Shown piece by piece: positions 34,285 to 42,548 of a stretch of DNA of 64,000 bases. The position numbers and the translations under genes are program-made. Every line of letters begins with the position of its first letter. Positions within the stretch are counted from its first letter, which is position 1. The notes under the pieces were generated by a model that was given only the letters and a program-made list of their open reading frames with translations, was not told the origin of the DNA and did not search any database. Source of the stretch: Labedella gwakjiensis (GTDB lineage: Bacteria > Actinomycetota > Actinomycetes > Actinomycetales > Microbacteriaceae); assembly GCF_003014675.1 (NCBI RefSeq), contig NZ_PYAU01000001.1, positions 1,612,001-1,676,000 on the forward strand, given 5' to 3'.

Positions 34285-34354
34285 CCCTGTCGAAGCGCAA
34301 CCTCCTACGGCGTGTGACGTCCGCGCGATCAAGCGTCCGACGACACGGCGTCGA

Positions 34355-35365
34355 CTAGCCGCCGTAGCCCGGTTCGCCCAGTTCCCCGAGGATGCGATTC
34401 AGGTCGGCGATCGTCGCGAACTCGATGCTGATCTGGCCCTTTTTCGCTCCGAGGTTGATCTTCACGCGCGTGTTGAGGCGATCGCCGAGGTGCTCTCCCA
34501 CCTCGTCGAGGTGACCACGCCGCCCGCCGGGCAGCGGCTTCGCACGCTTCGCGGGCGCCGACAACTGGGCGGCAGCAGCCTCAGCGGCGCGCACGGAGAG
34601 GTCCTCGTTGACGATCTTGTCCGCGAGGCGCTGCATGGACTCGGGATCCCCCGTCGACAGGATCGCACGTGCGTGTCCAGCAGACAGGACACCGGCCGCG
34701 ACGCGGAGCTGCACGGCACCCGGAAGCTTCAAGAGGCGGAGCGTGTTCGAGATCTGAGGCCGTGAGCGGCCGATCCGCGTCGCCAGCTCCTCCTGCGTGA
34801 TCCCGAAGTCGGCGAGCAGCTGCTGGTAGGCGGACGCCTCCTCGAGCGGATTGAGCTGCGCACGGTGCAGGTTCTCGAGAAGCGCATCGCGCAGCATGTC
34901 CTCGTCGGCGGTCTCGCGGACGATCGCCGGGATCGTCGCAAGGCCGGCCTCCTTCGAGGCGCGGAGACGACGCTCTCCCATGATGAGTTCGTACGTGTCC
35001 GTACCCGCGATGGAGCGTACGACGATGGGCTGGAGGACCCCGAACTCGCGGACCGAGTGGACGAGTTCCGCGAGGGCATCCCCGTCGAACACGGTGCGCG
35101 GCTGCGAGGCGTTCGGCACGATGCTCTGAGGGTCGAGGGAAGCGAGACGGGCACCGGGCACCGCCACGAGTTCTTCGCTGGCCTCGTCAGGGACGGTTTC
35201 TGCGGCCGTCGTTTCCGAGGCTGCCTCCGCAGCGGCAGCTTCGGCGCCGCGTTTCGCGGCTGACGCCCCGGGGAAGAAGACATCGACGGGGCGCTCGGCC
35301 TGGTCCGTCTGTGTCGGAATGAGGGCTCCGATGCCCCGGCCGAGACCTGTTCGCTTCGTTGCCAT
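34355..35365 (-). CDS. parB: Chromosome partitioning protein ParB
   Basis: A 336-residue DNA-binding CTPase that loads at parS and spreads. The N-terminal MATKRTGLGRGIGALIPTQ contacts ParA; GERRLRA at residues 130-136 is the CTP-binding and clamp-closing patch; the HTH follows (about 165-215, LADFGITQEELATRIGRSRPQ); the C-terminal dimerisation part ends LNRILGELG. An Ala/Glu-rich linker (40-65) separates the ParA-contact part from the core. It overlaps parA by one base (TAATG). Five parS sites lie within 2.7 kb of its start. Confidence 0.95.
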   Translation of the reverse strand: MATKRTGLGRGIGALIPTQTDQAERPVDVFFPGASAAKRGAEAAAAEAASETTAAETVPDEASEELVAVPGARLASLDPQSIVPNASQPRTVFDGDALAELVHSVREFGVLQPIVVRSIAGTDTYELIMGERRLRASKEAGLATIPAIVRETADEDMLRDALLENLHRAQLNPLEEASAYQQLLADFGITQEELATRIGRSRPQISNTLRLLKLPGAVQLRVAAGVLSAGHARAILSTGDPESMQRLADKIVNEDLSVRAAEAAAAQLSAPAKRAKPLPGGRRGHLDEVGEHLGDRLNTRVKINLGAKKGQISIEFATIADLNRILGELGEPGYGG

Positions 35366-36279
35366 TAACCGCGTGCTTCCTTGTCGTGCTCGCTCGAGAA
35401 CCCTCGCCGAGCGATCTCCGCTGCGGCCTCGAGGTAGGAGATGGCCCCGACGCCCGTCGGGTCATAGCTGATCACCGTCTGCCCGAAGCTCGGTGCCTCT
35501 GACACTCGGACCGATCGCGGAATCACCGTGGTGAGGACACGATCTGTGAAGTGCGTACGAACGTCGTCGGCCACCTGGTTGGCGAGGTTGGTGCGTCCGT
35601 CGAACATCGTCAGCAGGATCGTCGTGAGAGACAACGTGGGGTTGAGGTGCTTCTGGATCAGCTCGATGCTGCCGAGGAGCTGGCTGAGGCCCTCGAGTGC
35701 GTAGTACTCGCACTGGATGGGGATGAAGACCTCACGTGCAGCCACGAACGCATTGATCGTCAGAAGACCGAGCGACGGCGGGCAATCGATGAGGACGTAG
35801 TGCCACGTCTCCTCCGACGACGCGAGGAACTCGTCCAGGGCCGTCCGGAGGCGGTGTTCACGAGCCACCTGCGATACGAGCTCGATCTCGGCGCCGGCGA
35901 GGTGGATGGTCGAGGGTGCACAGAAGAGCGACTCGCTCTCCGGGCTGCTCTGCACAACATCGGCAAGGGGGAAGTCATCGATCAGCACGTCGTACACGCT
36001 GGGGATGTCGGCCGTGTGCTCGACGCCAAGGGCGGTCGACGCGTTCCCCTGCGGGTCGAGGTCGATCACCAGGACGCGAGCGCCGGCCTTCGCGAACGCA
36101 GCGGCCATGTTGACGGTTGTCGTCGTCTTGCCGACCCCGCCCTTCTGGTTCGACACAGTGAACACACGGGTGTGATTCGGAAGCGGAGCATCCATCGTCT
36201 CGAGCGCCCTTCGTCGCGACGTGAGATTTGCGATCTCTCGGGCGAGAGGAGTCGAGACATCGAAACGCTCGGTCTCCAT
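35365..36279 (-). CDS. parA: Chromosome partitioning ATPase ParA
   Basis: A 304-residue deviant-Walker ATPase. KGGVGKTT lies at residues 46-53, preceded by VFTVSNQ; the second motif is LVIDLDPQGNAS, and YVLIDCPPSLGLLT is the Walker B region. The N-terminal extension of about 38 residues is the actinobacterial kind. ATP-bound dimers bind the nucleoid and pull ParB-parS complexes apart. A perfect palindrome with parS lies 16 bp before the start codon, so ParB binding could affect its transcription. Confidence 0.95.
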   Translation of the reverse strand: METERFDVSTPLAREIANLTSRRRALETMDAPLPNHTRVFTVSNQKGGVGKTTTTVNMAAAFAKAGARVLVIDLDPQGNASTALGVEHTADIPSVYDVLIDDFPLADVVQSSPESESLFCAPSTIHLAGAEIELVSQVAREHRLRTALDEFLASSEETWHYVLIDCPPSLGLLTINAFVAAREVFIPIQCEYYALEGLSQLLGSIELIQKHLNPTLSLTTILLTMFDGRTNLANQVADDVRTHFTDRVLTTVIPRSVRVSEAPSFGQTVISYDPTGVGAISYLEAAAEIARRGFSSEHDKEARG

Positions 36280-36294
36280 GCCACTCCCTCATCT

Positions 36295-36322
36295 GGCACA
36301 TGTTTCACGTGAAACATGTGCC
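36295..36322. promoter_or_regulatory. parS site 1 inside a perfect 28-bp palindrome
   Basis: The exact consensus TGTTTCACGTGAAACA is at 36301-36316, and the flanking GGCACA/TGTGCC extends it to a perfect 28-bp palindrome, 16 bp upstream of parA. The extension is not needed by ParB and may add a second function. Confidence 0.93.
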
Positions 36323-36688
36323 GTGTCTTCGAACTACCCTCATCGTCCCGACCACCCGAGCGGCACGATCCGAGAGATTCAGCGCCGCGGTGTGTGCACC
36401 CCGCCGTGGATGGCGGGGGTGACATGTCGCGTCCCGCAACGCGGGTGAGAGTGTCAGTCTAGGGGCTGACCGACGAGAGACAAAGTCTGGATTCTCTGAT
36501 GATGGTTATCCACACAACCTGTGGATAACGGTGGAAAACTTTTGACCGTTACGCCTCGCCCACCCGCGAGATCCGCGGAATCCCGCGGATCCCTGGATCC
36601 CTCCACAGTGTTAATGGAATTGTGGATATCGAGAGTTATCCACCGGTCGGGTATCACCGGCAGTGAGTCCATTGGCGCCCGACGGGAA

Positions 36689-36704
36689 TGTTTCACGTGA
36701 AACC
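36689..36704. promoter_or_regulatory. parS site 2 (TGTTTCACGTGAAACC)
   Basis: One terminal base differs from the consensus, A to C at the last position. Lies 385 bp after the first site, between DnaA boxes and the third site. No palindromic extension. Confidence 0.9.
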
Positions 36705-36944
36705 TTCCATCGACCACGCGCCGTCGGATCCGCGGTCGCACTGTCACACGTCGACCGCTCCGGTGGTCCACTCGATGTCGTCGGCTCTCGATTCAGAGTG
36801 AGGTGACATTGACGTCAGAGGCTCCTCTCCTCTGGTCGTCATCACAGGCGATATCCATCTCGCACCGAAGGCATCACACATCGCGGACAGCACAGACCGT
36901 ACGCAGAGACGGACTGTCCACGGCGGACGCAGAACACCGAGCAA

Positions 36945-36960
36945 TGTTTCACGTGAAACA
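36945..36960. promoter_or_regulatory. parS site 3 (exact consensus)
   Basis: TGTTTCACGTGAAACA, exact match, 241 bp after the second site. No extended palindrome. Confidence 0.93.
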
Positions 36961-37262
36961 TCGTTCGCTGGACGGCGCGATGCGGCGCGCGGTTATGCAG
37001 GCGACGGACCGCCAGCACGAGATCAGGCCACACTGACCGACACGACGGGTCCGACAGTCTACGAGAGGGCGGTGACGCGGATGAGCGTGCCGAGGATCGA
37101 TCACCCGCGAAATCCTCAATGACGCCTGCTCACCGTCATCGACGATGATCCCGTGTCGTCCGTCGGCGAGCAAAGCGTTCACAAGAAGAAGCAGCCTTCC
37201 CGGGTTGCTGCCCTCAGCTGAGCCCGTGGATCCCCCGGTCTCTACGCATGCCTCGTGACAAA

Positions 37263-37296
37263 GGCCGTGCATGTTTCACGTGAAACATGCACGGCC
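37263..37296. promoter_or_regulatory. parS site 4 inside a perfect 34-bp palindrome, terminator-like
   Basis: The exact consensus parS occupies 37272-37287. Flanking GGCCGTGCA/TGCACGGCC makes a perfect 34-bp palindrome. It sits 24 bp beyond the rsmG stop on the rsmG transcript, which continues into TTTGT after the hairpin, so the element doubles as a probable terminator. Confidence 0.9.
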
Positions 37297-37319
37297 TCTG
37301 CTCGAGCTGATCGGTCCGG

Positions 37320-37973
37320 CTACATCCCCGGACCGTGAGGCGCACGAACGGTCCCACGGATGACGCGGGTGACATCATCCAGAAGGTTCTCGCCCAGCAC
37401 CTCCACAGAGACGTCGGACACCTTGAATTTGCGAAGCTGCTTCTCTGCGGCCGCGATCTCCTTCTCGGCGGACACCCCCTTCATCAGGACGAGCTCGCCT
37501 CCATCACGAAGCAATGGTGCTGTCAGCGGTAGGAGAGTCCGCAGCGCACTGACCGCTCGGGCAGTGACCTGGTCGAGTGGCTGCGGAAGGGAAACGTCCT
37601 CGGCACGCGCACGCAGCACCGTCACGTTCGTCAGGCCCAGTTCATCCGACTGCTCGTTGAGCCAGGCGACCCGACGCTCCATCGGTTCGATGAGGATGAA
37701 GTCGACGTCGGGGCGGACGATCGCCAGAACGAGGCCGGGAAGCCCGGCACCTGTTCCGATGTCGCCGACACGCCCAGGGCGCAGGAGAGGCGCCATGATC
37801 GCGCTGTTCAGAATGTGACGACTCCACAGCCGCGGCGGTTCCAGGGGACCGATCAGTCCGCGCTCTTCACCGAACGCGCCAAGGTTCGCGGTGAAGGCGC
37901 GCAGAACGTCGATACGGTCGCCGGCGAGCTCGACCGCCACCGATGGTTCGTCCTCGACGACGATGCTGCTCAT
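37320..37973 (-). CDS. rsmG: 16S rRNA (guanine-N7) methyltransferase RsmG
   Basis: A 217-residue SAM-dependent methyltransferase that modifies a guanine in the 16S 530 loop region (G527 in E. coli numbering). The SAM motif GDIGTGAGLPGLVLAI is followed by FILIEPMERRVAWLNE and VTARAVSALRTLLPL, as in all RsmG. A parS-containing hairpin follows the gene. Upstream, the Jag-like gene, yidC, yidD, rnpA and rpmH lie in one minus-strand run that forms the standard ribosome/membrane-insertion cluster. Confidence 0.95.
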   Translation of the reverse strand: MSSIVVEDEPSVAVELAGDRIDVLRAFTANLGAFGEERGLIGPLEPPRLWSRHILNSAIMAPLLRPGRVGDIGTGAGLPGLVLAIVRPDVDFILIEPMERRVAWLNEQSDELGLTNVTVLRARAEDVSLPQPLDQVTARAVSALRTLLPLTAPLLRDGGELVLMKGVSAEKEIAAAEKQLRKFKVSDVSVEVLGENLLDDVTRVIRGTVRAPHGPGM

Positions 37974-37987
37974 CGGATCGCATCCGA

Positions 37988-38003
37988 TGTTTCACGTGAA
38001 ACG
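37988..38003. promoter_or_regulatory. parS site 5 (TGTTTCACGTGAAACG)
   Basis: One terminal mismatch from the consensus; lies in the 34-bp gap between the Jag-like gene and rsmG, ending five bases before the Jag-like stop codon. Confidence 0.9.
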
Positions 38004-38007
38004 GTGG

Positions 38008-38523
38008 TCACGAGCGCGTGATCACCGTGTGGCGGTCTCGCCCTTCGCCCTGTGACTCCGACGTGAAGCCGCGCTCAGACACAAGGTCGTGAACCAGCTT
38101 GCGCTCGTAGCTCGACATCGGCGGGAGTGCCGCATCGGCCGCGCCGGCATCGATGCGGGCGACAGCCGCATCGACCAGCTGAGCGAGCTCCGCCTGGCGG
38201 GCATCGCGGGAACCCCCGATGTCCAGAATGAGGCGAGAGAACGCACCGTTGCTGTTCTGCACGACGAGACGGACCAGCTCCTGGAGCGCTCCGACCACCT
38301 CAGGCCGAGCGAGCGAACGGAGGTCGCTCTCGTCATCCGACGTCACCGAGATGTACGCACGGCCGTTCCGGACATCGATCTCGATGTCGCCGTCGAGATC
38401 GCAGATGTCGAGGAACTCCTCGATGTAGTCCGCAGCGATCTCACCCTCTTCCTCGAGCTGCTCGATGGTGGGGTTGTCACGACGGGGCTGATCCGTCGCG
38501 TCGCGGTCGATCACGTCCGACAT
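38008..38523 (-). CDS. jag: Jag-like RNA-binding protein (KH and R3H domains)
   Basis: A 171-residue protein with a KH domain (about 30-105, ADYIEEFLDICDLDGDIEI) and an R3H domain at the C-terminus (about 130-171, PMSSYERKLVHDLVSERGFT). The N-terminal Jag domain found in Firmicutes is absent, as usual in actinobacteria. KhpB/Jag proteins bind small RNAs and mRNAs and affect cell shape and division. ATG 38523 is used for the GGAAAG site ahead of it; an open frame to 38598 overlaps the yidC 3' end and is dropped. Confidence 0.9.
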   Translation of the reverse strand: MSDVIDRDATDQPRRDNPTIEQLEEEGEIAADYIEEFLDICDLDGDIEIDVRNGRAYISVTSDDESDLRSLARPEVVGALQELVRLVVQNSNGAFSRLILDIGGSRDARQAELAQLVDAAVARIDAGAADAALPPMSSYERKLVHDLVSERGFTSESQGEGRDRHTVITRS

Positions 38524-38527
38524 GCTT

Positions 38528-39529
38528 CTACTTTCCACTCGTCGCGGGCCCGGATTCCGGAGCTCCCGGTCGCTTGTTCTGGCTGGCCTTCTTGGCACGG
38601 TTCTTACCCACGGGCTGCTGCCGCTGCGTGGGCTTCTTCTCCTGGATCACGACCGTACCGGCACCGTCGGTGCTCTCCGTGACCTCCAGCTTGCCCTTGC
38701 GCGCCAGTCGCGCTTCGCGCTCCTTGGCTGCCTCGGTGCCAGGCATCGGCATGTTGCGGATGATGATGAACTGCTGGACCATCGTCCAGATATTGCTGGT
38801 CAGCCAGTAGAACATGACTCCTAGCGGGAATGCGAAGCCGGAGAAGAGGAACACGAAGGGGAGCAGGTACAGGAGGATGCGCTGCTGACGGAACATGGGG
38901 GAGGCCTTCGTCTCCTCCGAGATGTTCTTCGACACGATCTGCAGCTGCGTGATGAACTGCGACGTCGTCATGAGCACGACCATGACCGCGGCGATCACCA
39001 TGACACCGACTTCGCCTTCGCCCATCGCCGTGGAGAAGCTCATGTGGAGCGGGGCGCCGAAGAGACTCGCGCTACCGAACTGCTGAGCGAGCTGCTCGTT
39101 GAGCGGACCGACACCCGTCTTCGAGTGCTGAGCGTCGTTCAGTACTGAGAAGAGCGCGAAGAAGATCGGCATCTGCACCAGCAGCGGGAGACACGAACCG
39201 AGCGGGTTCGTGCCGGCGTTCTTGTAGACCGCCATCGTCTCGCGGCTCATGGCCTCGCGGGACAGCTGATCGCGCTTGCCGCGGTACTTGTCCTGGATCT
39301 TCTTCAGCTGAGGCGCGACCTCGAGCATCTTCCGCTGATTCTTGATCTGCTTGACGAAGAGGGGGATGAGCGCCGCACGGACGACGAGCACGAGCCCGAC
39401 GATCGACAGCACCCACGTGATACCCGCGGCCGGGTCGAGGCCCGCCGCCGACAGGAGAGCGTGCCACCCGGTGAGGAGGAGCTCCACCACCCATTTGAGC
39501 GGCCAGAGAATGATTGACAACGGGTCCAT
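38528..39529 (-). CDS. yidC: Membrane protein insertase YidC
   Basis: A 333-residue insertase that helps proteins into the membrane with or without Sec. The core has five helices (WVLSIVGLVLVVRAALIPLF, PLLVQMPIFFALFSVL, VIAAVMVVLMTTSQFITQL, YLLPFVFLFSGFAFPLGVMF, and the first N-terminal one). The hydrophilic-groove arginine lies near VRAALIP. The C-terminal tail (about 270-333) is lysine/arginine-rich (AKKASQNKRPG), typical of actinobacterial YidC and suited to binding ribosomes. It follows yidD with only a few bases between. Confidence 0.94.
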   Translation of the reverse strand: MDPLSIILWPLKWVVELLLTGWHALLSAAGLDPAAGITWVLSIVGLVLVVRAALIPLFVKQIKNQRKMLEVAPQLKKIQDKYRGKRDQLSREAMSRETMAVYKNAGTNPLGSCLPLLVQMPIFFALFSVLNDAQHSKTGVGPLNEQLAQQFGSASLFGAPLHMSFSTAMGEGEVGVMVIAAVMVVLMTTSQFITQLQIVSKNISEETKASPMFRQQRILLYLLPFVFLFSGFAFPLGVMFYWLTSNIWTMVQQFIIIRNMPMPGTEAAKEREARLARKGKLEVTESTDGAGTVVIQEKKPTQRQQPVGKNRAKKASQNKRPGAPESGPATSGK

Positions 39530-39536
39530 GTGGTGA

Positions 39537-39905
39537 TCAGCCCTTTCGCTGGCTGGAGGGAAGAATGAAGCCGGATCGCGTCACGACGTACCGGAAGGAT
39601 CTCTTGACCGGGATCTCATCGAATCCACCCTCGGCCCACGGGTGGCACCGCAGGAGCCGACGGGCGCCGAAGAAGGCTCCGATGACGAGCCCGTGTCGCT
39701 GGATCGACTGCAGCGTGTACGACGAGCAGGACGGGTAGTACCGGCAGACATCGCCGTAGAGAGGGGAGATCAGGCGTCGATAGACGACGAGGATCGCCAC
39801 CGCGACATTGCGAGGGATCAGGAGCACGCCGTCCACGAGGAGACGCAAAAGGTACAGAACCGTCGCCCATGAGGGCCCTGTGGTGGTCCTACCGGTGATC
39901 GTCAT
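39537..39905 (-). CDS. yidD: Membrane protein insertion efficiency factor YidD
   Basis: A 122-residue small membrane-associated protein that supports YidC-dependent insertion. The signature YRRLISPLYGDVCRYYPSCSSY contains the three cysteine-cluster residues; a second part reads RRLLRCHPWAEGGFDEIP. The N-terminal helix is hydrophobic (LLRLLVDGVLLIPRNVAVAIL) and longer than in E. coli. Coupled to rnpA by ATGA overlap and close to yidC. Confidence 0.93.
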   Translation of the reverse strand: MTITGRTTTGPSWATVLYLLRLLVDGVLLIPRNVAVAILVVYRRLISPLYGDVCRYYPSCSSYTLQSIQRHGLVIGAFFGARRLLRCHPWAEGGFDEIPVKRSFRYVVTRSGFILPSSQRKG

Positions 39906-40243
39906 CGCGGTCTCACCGGTGTGGCGATGGCGCGCTCGACCTCGTCGACCAGCTCGGCGTAGTGTGCGCCGGCGGAGCGGGGGAGTGCGCGAATCACGAT
40001 GTCCGTCCCCTCATTGGTCCTGGTCAAAGCGGAGAACGACGCGGCTTTGAGACGACGTCGCACCGTGTTGCGGACCACGGCGTTGCCGACGGTCTTCGCA
40101 ACAATGAACCCGAATCGTGGCGGACCACCATTCGGGTTCATCGAGATGTAGCTCACCGTGTTCCCGGATACGACGCGGCGACCGCGACGGACGACGGCAC
40201 GATAGTCGTCGCCCTTCACGATGCGGTTCACCTTCGCGAGCAT
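39902..40243 (-). CDS. rnpA: Ribonuclease P protein component
   Basis: A 113-residue RNase P protein subunit that helps the RNA cut tRNA 5' ends. The N-terminal NRIVKGDDYRAVVRRGRRV and the core FGFIVAKTVGNAVVRNTVRRRLK (the RNR motif) are conserved. It overlaps yidD by four bases. Its partner rnpB is not in this window. It lies 33 bp downstream of rpmH. Confidence 0.94.
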   Translation of the reverse strand: MLAKVNRIVKGDDYRAVVRRGRRVVSGNTVSYISMNPNGGPPRFGFIVAKTVGNAVVRNTVRRRLKAASFSALTRTNEGTDIVIRALPRSAGAHYAELVDEVERAIATPVRPR

Positions 40244-40276
40244 CGTCTGGCGCCGAACGTCGTAGCCGGGACGCGA

Positions 40277-40414
40277 TTACGCGGAGAGTTCGGTGCGACC
40301 CTTGCGGCGACGAGCCGCGAGGATCGAGCGACCCGCACGGGTGCGCATGCGCAGGCGGAAGCCGTGCACCTTGGCACGGCGGCGGTTGTTCGGCTGGAAC
40401 GTTCTCTTGCTCAT
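40277..40414 (-). CDS. rpmH: 50S ribosomal protein L34
   Basis: A 45-residue protein ([19 protein letters not shown] at the start, RKGRTELSA at the end) that matches L34 over its full length. It is the first gene of the leftward rpmH-rnpA-yidD-yidC cluster and is divergent from dnaA, the most conserved arrangement of bacterial origins. GGAGAGA lies before the ATG. Confidence 0.96.
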   Translation of the reverse strand: MSKRTFQPNNRRRAKVHGFRLRMRTRAGRSILAARRRKGRTELSA

Positions 40415-40802
40415 GATGTCTCTCCTGATGAATGATCCGCATGCCGCGAATACATGCGGCAGGGAAAGCTCGGTGCCCGAAGGGCAGGCGTCAACTGATT
40501 AAAACTACGGCTTCTCGGCGCGTCGGTCAAACCGGGCCCGTGTCGGAAGAGGTATGCACAGGAGTTCGTCAGGGCCTGGCCGCACCCTGTCCACGCGACG
40601 TATGGTGTGTTTTGCCTCATTCCCCGGTTCTGGTTACCGTGTTCAGGCGGTTATCCACAGGACACGACACGGCCGCGAAGGACACGGCCTCGCGAGAGTC
40701 TGCGGCTATGACGGTTCCACTGCGGCGGGCGTTCTGCGCCCTCCCGCACATCTTCTACACGACAGGCATGTCCTCGACAGGCCGACGACCCTCGGGGGCA
40801 CC
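40415..40802. promoter_or_regulatory. rpmH-dnaA divergent region with dnaA promoter and DnaA box
   Basis: A candidate dnaA promoter is TTGCCT (40612-40617), 17 bases, TACCGT (40635-40640), with an exact DnaA box TTATCCACA at 40651-40659, placed for autoregulation just after the promoter. On the other strand TTGACG (40489-40494) may be the rpmH -35 box but no good -10 follows. GCCGC-N8-GCGGC at 40443-40460 may form a hairpin in the rpmH leader. The rest has no assignment. Confidence 0.5.
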
Positions 40803-42254
40803 ATGGCGGACGACCAGCACGACATCGCACAGCGCTGGCAGCGGGTGCTCGACGTGCTCTCCGTCGACGACCGGATCACGGCACCACTTCACGGGTTCCT
40901 CGGGCTCGTGGTTCCGAAGGGCGTCATGGGTGGGACCTTCTATCTCGAGGTGCCCAACGACTTCACGGCCGGACAGCTCAACCAGCGCATGCGCGCTGCC
41001 ATCCTCGCCGCGCTCGCAGCGACCGAGAGCGAGCACGGCGCGCACACGTTCGCCGTGGTCGTGAACCCCGAGATCATCGAGAGCGAGCTCGAACCGGCAT
41101 TCGAGCCGACGACCGTCCCCCCGGCATCGGCCGGCCAGCCCACCGCGGTCCCCGGCGCGTACACGGAACAGACCGCGAATGTCGTGCCGATCACGGATCA
41201 GGTCCTCCCCGCCCGGCAGAACGACACCCGCCTCAACGCGAAGTACTCCTTCGACAGCTTCGTCATCGGACAGTCCAACCGCTTCGCTCATGCCGCGGCC
41301 GTCGCCGTGGCCGAGGCACCCGCCAAGGCCTACAACCCCCTCTTCATCTACGGCGAATCCGGACTCGGCAAGACCCACCTGCTCCACGCGATCGGCCACT
41401 ACGCCATCTCGCTCTATCCCGGCATCCGGGTGCGGTACGTCTCGAGCGAGGAGTTCACCAACGACTTCATCAACTCGATCGCTAACAACAGGGGAGCGGC
41501 CTTCCAGGCCCGATACCGGGACATCGACATCCTCCTGATCGACGACATCCAGTTCCTTCAGAACAAGGCTGAGACGCAGGAAGCGTTCTTCCACACGTTC
41601 AACACCCTCCACGACCACAACAAGCAGGTCGTCATCACGAGCGACCTGCCGCCGAAGCACCTCACGGGCTTCGAGGACCGGATGAGGTCGCGCTTCGAGT
41701 GGGGCCTCATCACCGACGTGCAGGCCCCCGACCTCGAGACGCGTATCGCCATCCTGCGCAAGAAGGCCCAGAGCGAGCGGCTCCAGATCCCCGACGAGGT
41801 GCTCGAGTTCATCGCGTCGAAGGTGTCGTCCAACATCCGCGAGCTCGAGGGCACGCTCATCCGCGTCACCGCCTTCGCGAGCCTCAATCGCACTCCCGTC
41901 GACATGGCGCTCGTGCAGACGGTGCTCAAGGACCTCATCACTCTCGACGACGACAACGTGATCTCGCCGGTCGACATCATCAACACCACGGCTGCGTACT
42001 TCAAGCTCTCCGTCGAGGACCTGTACGGCTCGAGTCGCTCGCAAGCCGTGGCGATCGCCCGTCAGATCGCGATGTACCTCTGCCGCGAGCTCACCAACCT
42101 GTCGCTCCCGAAGATCGGTCAGCTGTTCGGCAACCGCGATCACACCACGGTGATGTACGCGAACAAGAAGATCTCCGACCTCATGCAGGAGCGTCGCTCC
42201 ATCTACAACCAGGTCACCGAGCTCACCAGCCGCATCAAGCAGGGCAACCGCTAG
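40803..42254 (+). CDS. dnaA: Chromosomal replication initiator DnaA
   Basis: A 483-residue AAA+ initiator. Domain I spans residues 1-85; a linker of about 60 residues follows; the AAA+ domain has Walker A GESGLGKT at 184-191 and Walker B ILLIDDIQF; domain IV at the C-terminus carries the DNA-recognition signature GNRDHTTVMYA. It binds DnaA boxes at oriC and opens the helix. ATG 40803 agrees with the conserved start; the frame is open far upstream but without similarity. Its promoter region holds one exact DnaA box. Confidence 0.95.
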   Translation: MADDQHDIAQRWQRVLDVLSVDDRITAPLHGFLGLVVPKGVMGGTFYLEVPNDFTAGQLNQRMRAAILAALAATESEHGAHTFAVVVNPEIIESELEPAFEPTTVPPASAGQPTAVPGAYTEQTANVVPITDQVLPARQNDTRLNAKYSFDSFVIGQSNRFAHAAAVAVAEAPAKAYNPLFIYGESGLGKTHLLHAIGHYAISLYPGIRVRYVSSEEFTNDFINSIANNRGAAFQARYRDIDILLIDDIQFLQNKAETQEAFFHTFNTLHDHNKQVVITSDLPPKHLTGFEDRMRSRFEWGLITDVQAPDLETRIAILRKKAQSERLQIPDEVLEFIASKVSSNIRELEGTLIRVTAFASLNRTPVDMALVQTVLKDLITLDDDNVISPVDIINTTAAYFKLSVEDLYGSSRSQAVAIARQIAMYLCRELTNLSLPKIGQLFGNRDHTTVMYANKKISDLMQERRSIYNQVTELTSRIKQGNR

Positions 42255-42263
42255 ATCGCTCGT

Positions 42264-42307
42264 CAGGGACCGTGGGACCGACGCGTGTCGACACCACACG
42301 GTCCCTG
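42264..42307 (+). terminator. Hairpin downstream of dnaA
   Basis: Perfect 11-bp stem CAGGGACCGTG (42264-42274) / CACGGTCCCTG (42297-42307) with a 22-base loop, starting nine bases after the dnaA stop codon. There is no T-tract, so termination is likely but not certain. Confidence 0.55.
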
Positions 42308-42519
42308 CGCTCATGTCTCCACCGCACGGCCGATGAGCCTGCCGACGCGTCATCACGTCTCAGAGCGCCGCATCCGGCGGCGTCGTCGGCCTCGTCGAGG
42401 CGCCCGCACGACCCACGACGCGCCGAGGACACCGGCCGGAACCGGGTCGGATCGGCGATCTGCGCCTCGACACGAATCGCCCGGGATGAGGCCGTCGCAG
42501 CGCCCCCCTCTTGAGCGTG

Positions 42520-42548
42520 TTGACACAGGTGGTTCGGATCGCCACAAT
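42520..42548 (+). promoter_or_regulatory. Strong promoter candidate toward dnaN, inside oriC
   Basis: TTGACA (42520-42525), 17 bases, CACAAT (42543-42548): consensus -35 and 4/6 -10. It is about 375 bp upstream of dnaN, and its start point would fall just before the first DnaA box, so transcription may influence origin opening. Confidence 0.5.

Larger units (their letters stand above)
36280..37319. other. parA-rsmG intergenic region with parS and DnaA-box clusters
   Basis: The 1-kb gap has no convincing gene; the small open frames here show no family features. It holds four parS sites (36301, 36689, 36945, 37272) and DnaA boxes: TTATCCACA 36506-36514 and TGTGGATAA 36520-36528 facing each other across five bases, and TGTGGATAT 36621-36629 and TTATCCACC 36636-36644, each with one mismatch. 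The boxes are as dense as in the dnaA-dnaN gap, so the region may help titrate DnaA or form part of a bipartite origin (inference). Everything between the two box groups is unassigned. Confidence 0.7.

Noticed and set aside
36454-36771. Small open frames in the parA-rsmG gap
   Set aside because: They contain the parS sequence as FHVKH and have no ribosome sites or similarity; the gap is better read as non-coding.
40755-42356. A 533-codon minus-strand frame opposite dnaA
   Set aside because: Antisense shadow; no start signal and no similarity.
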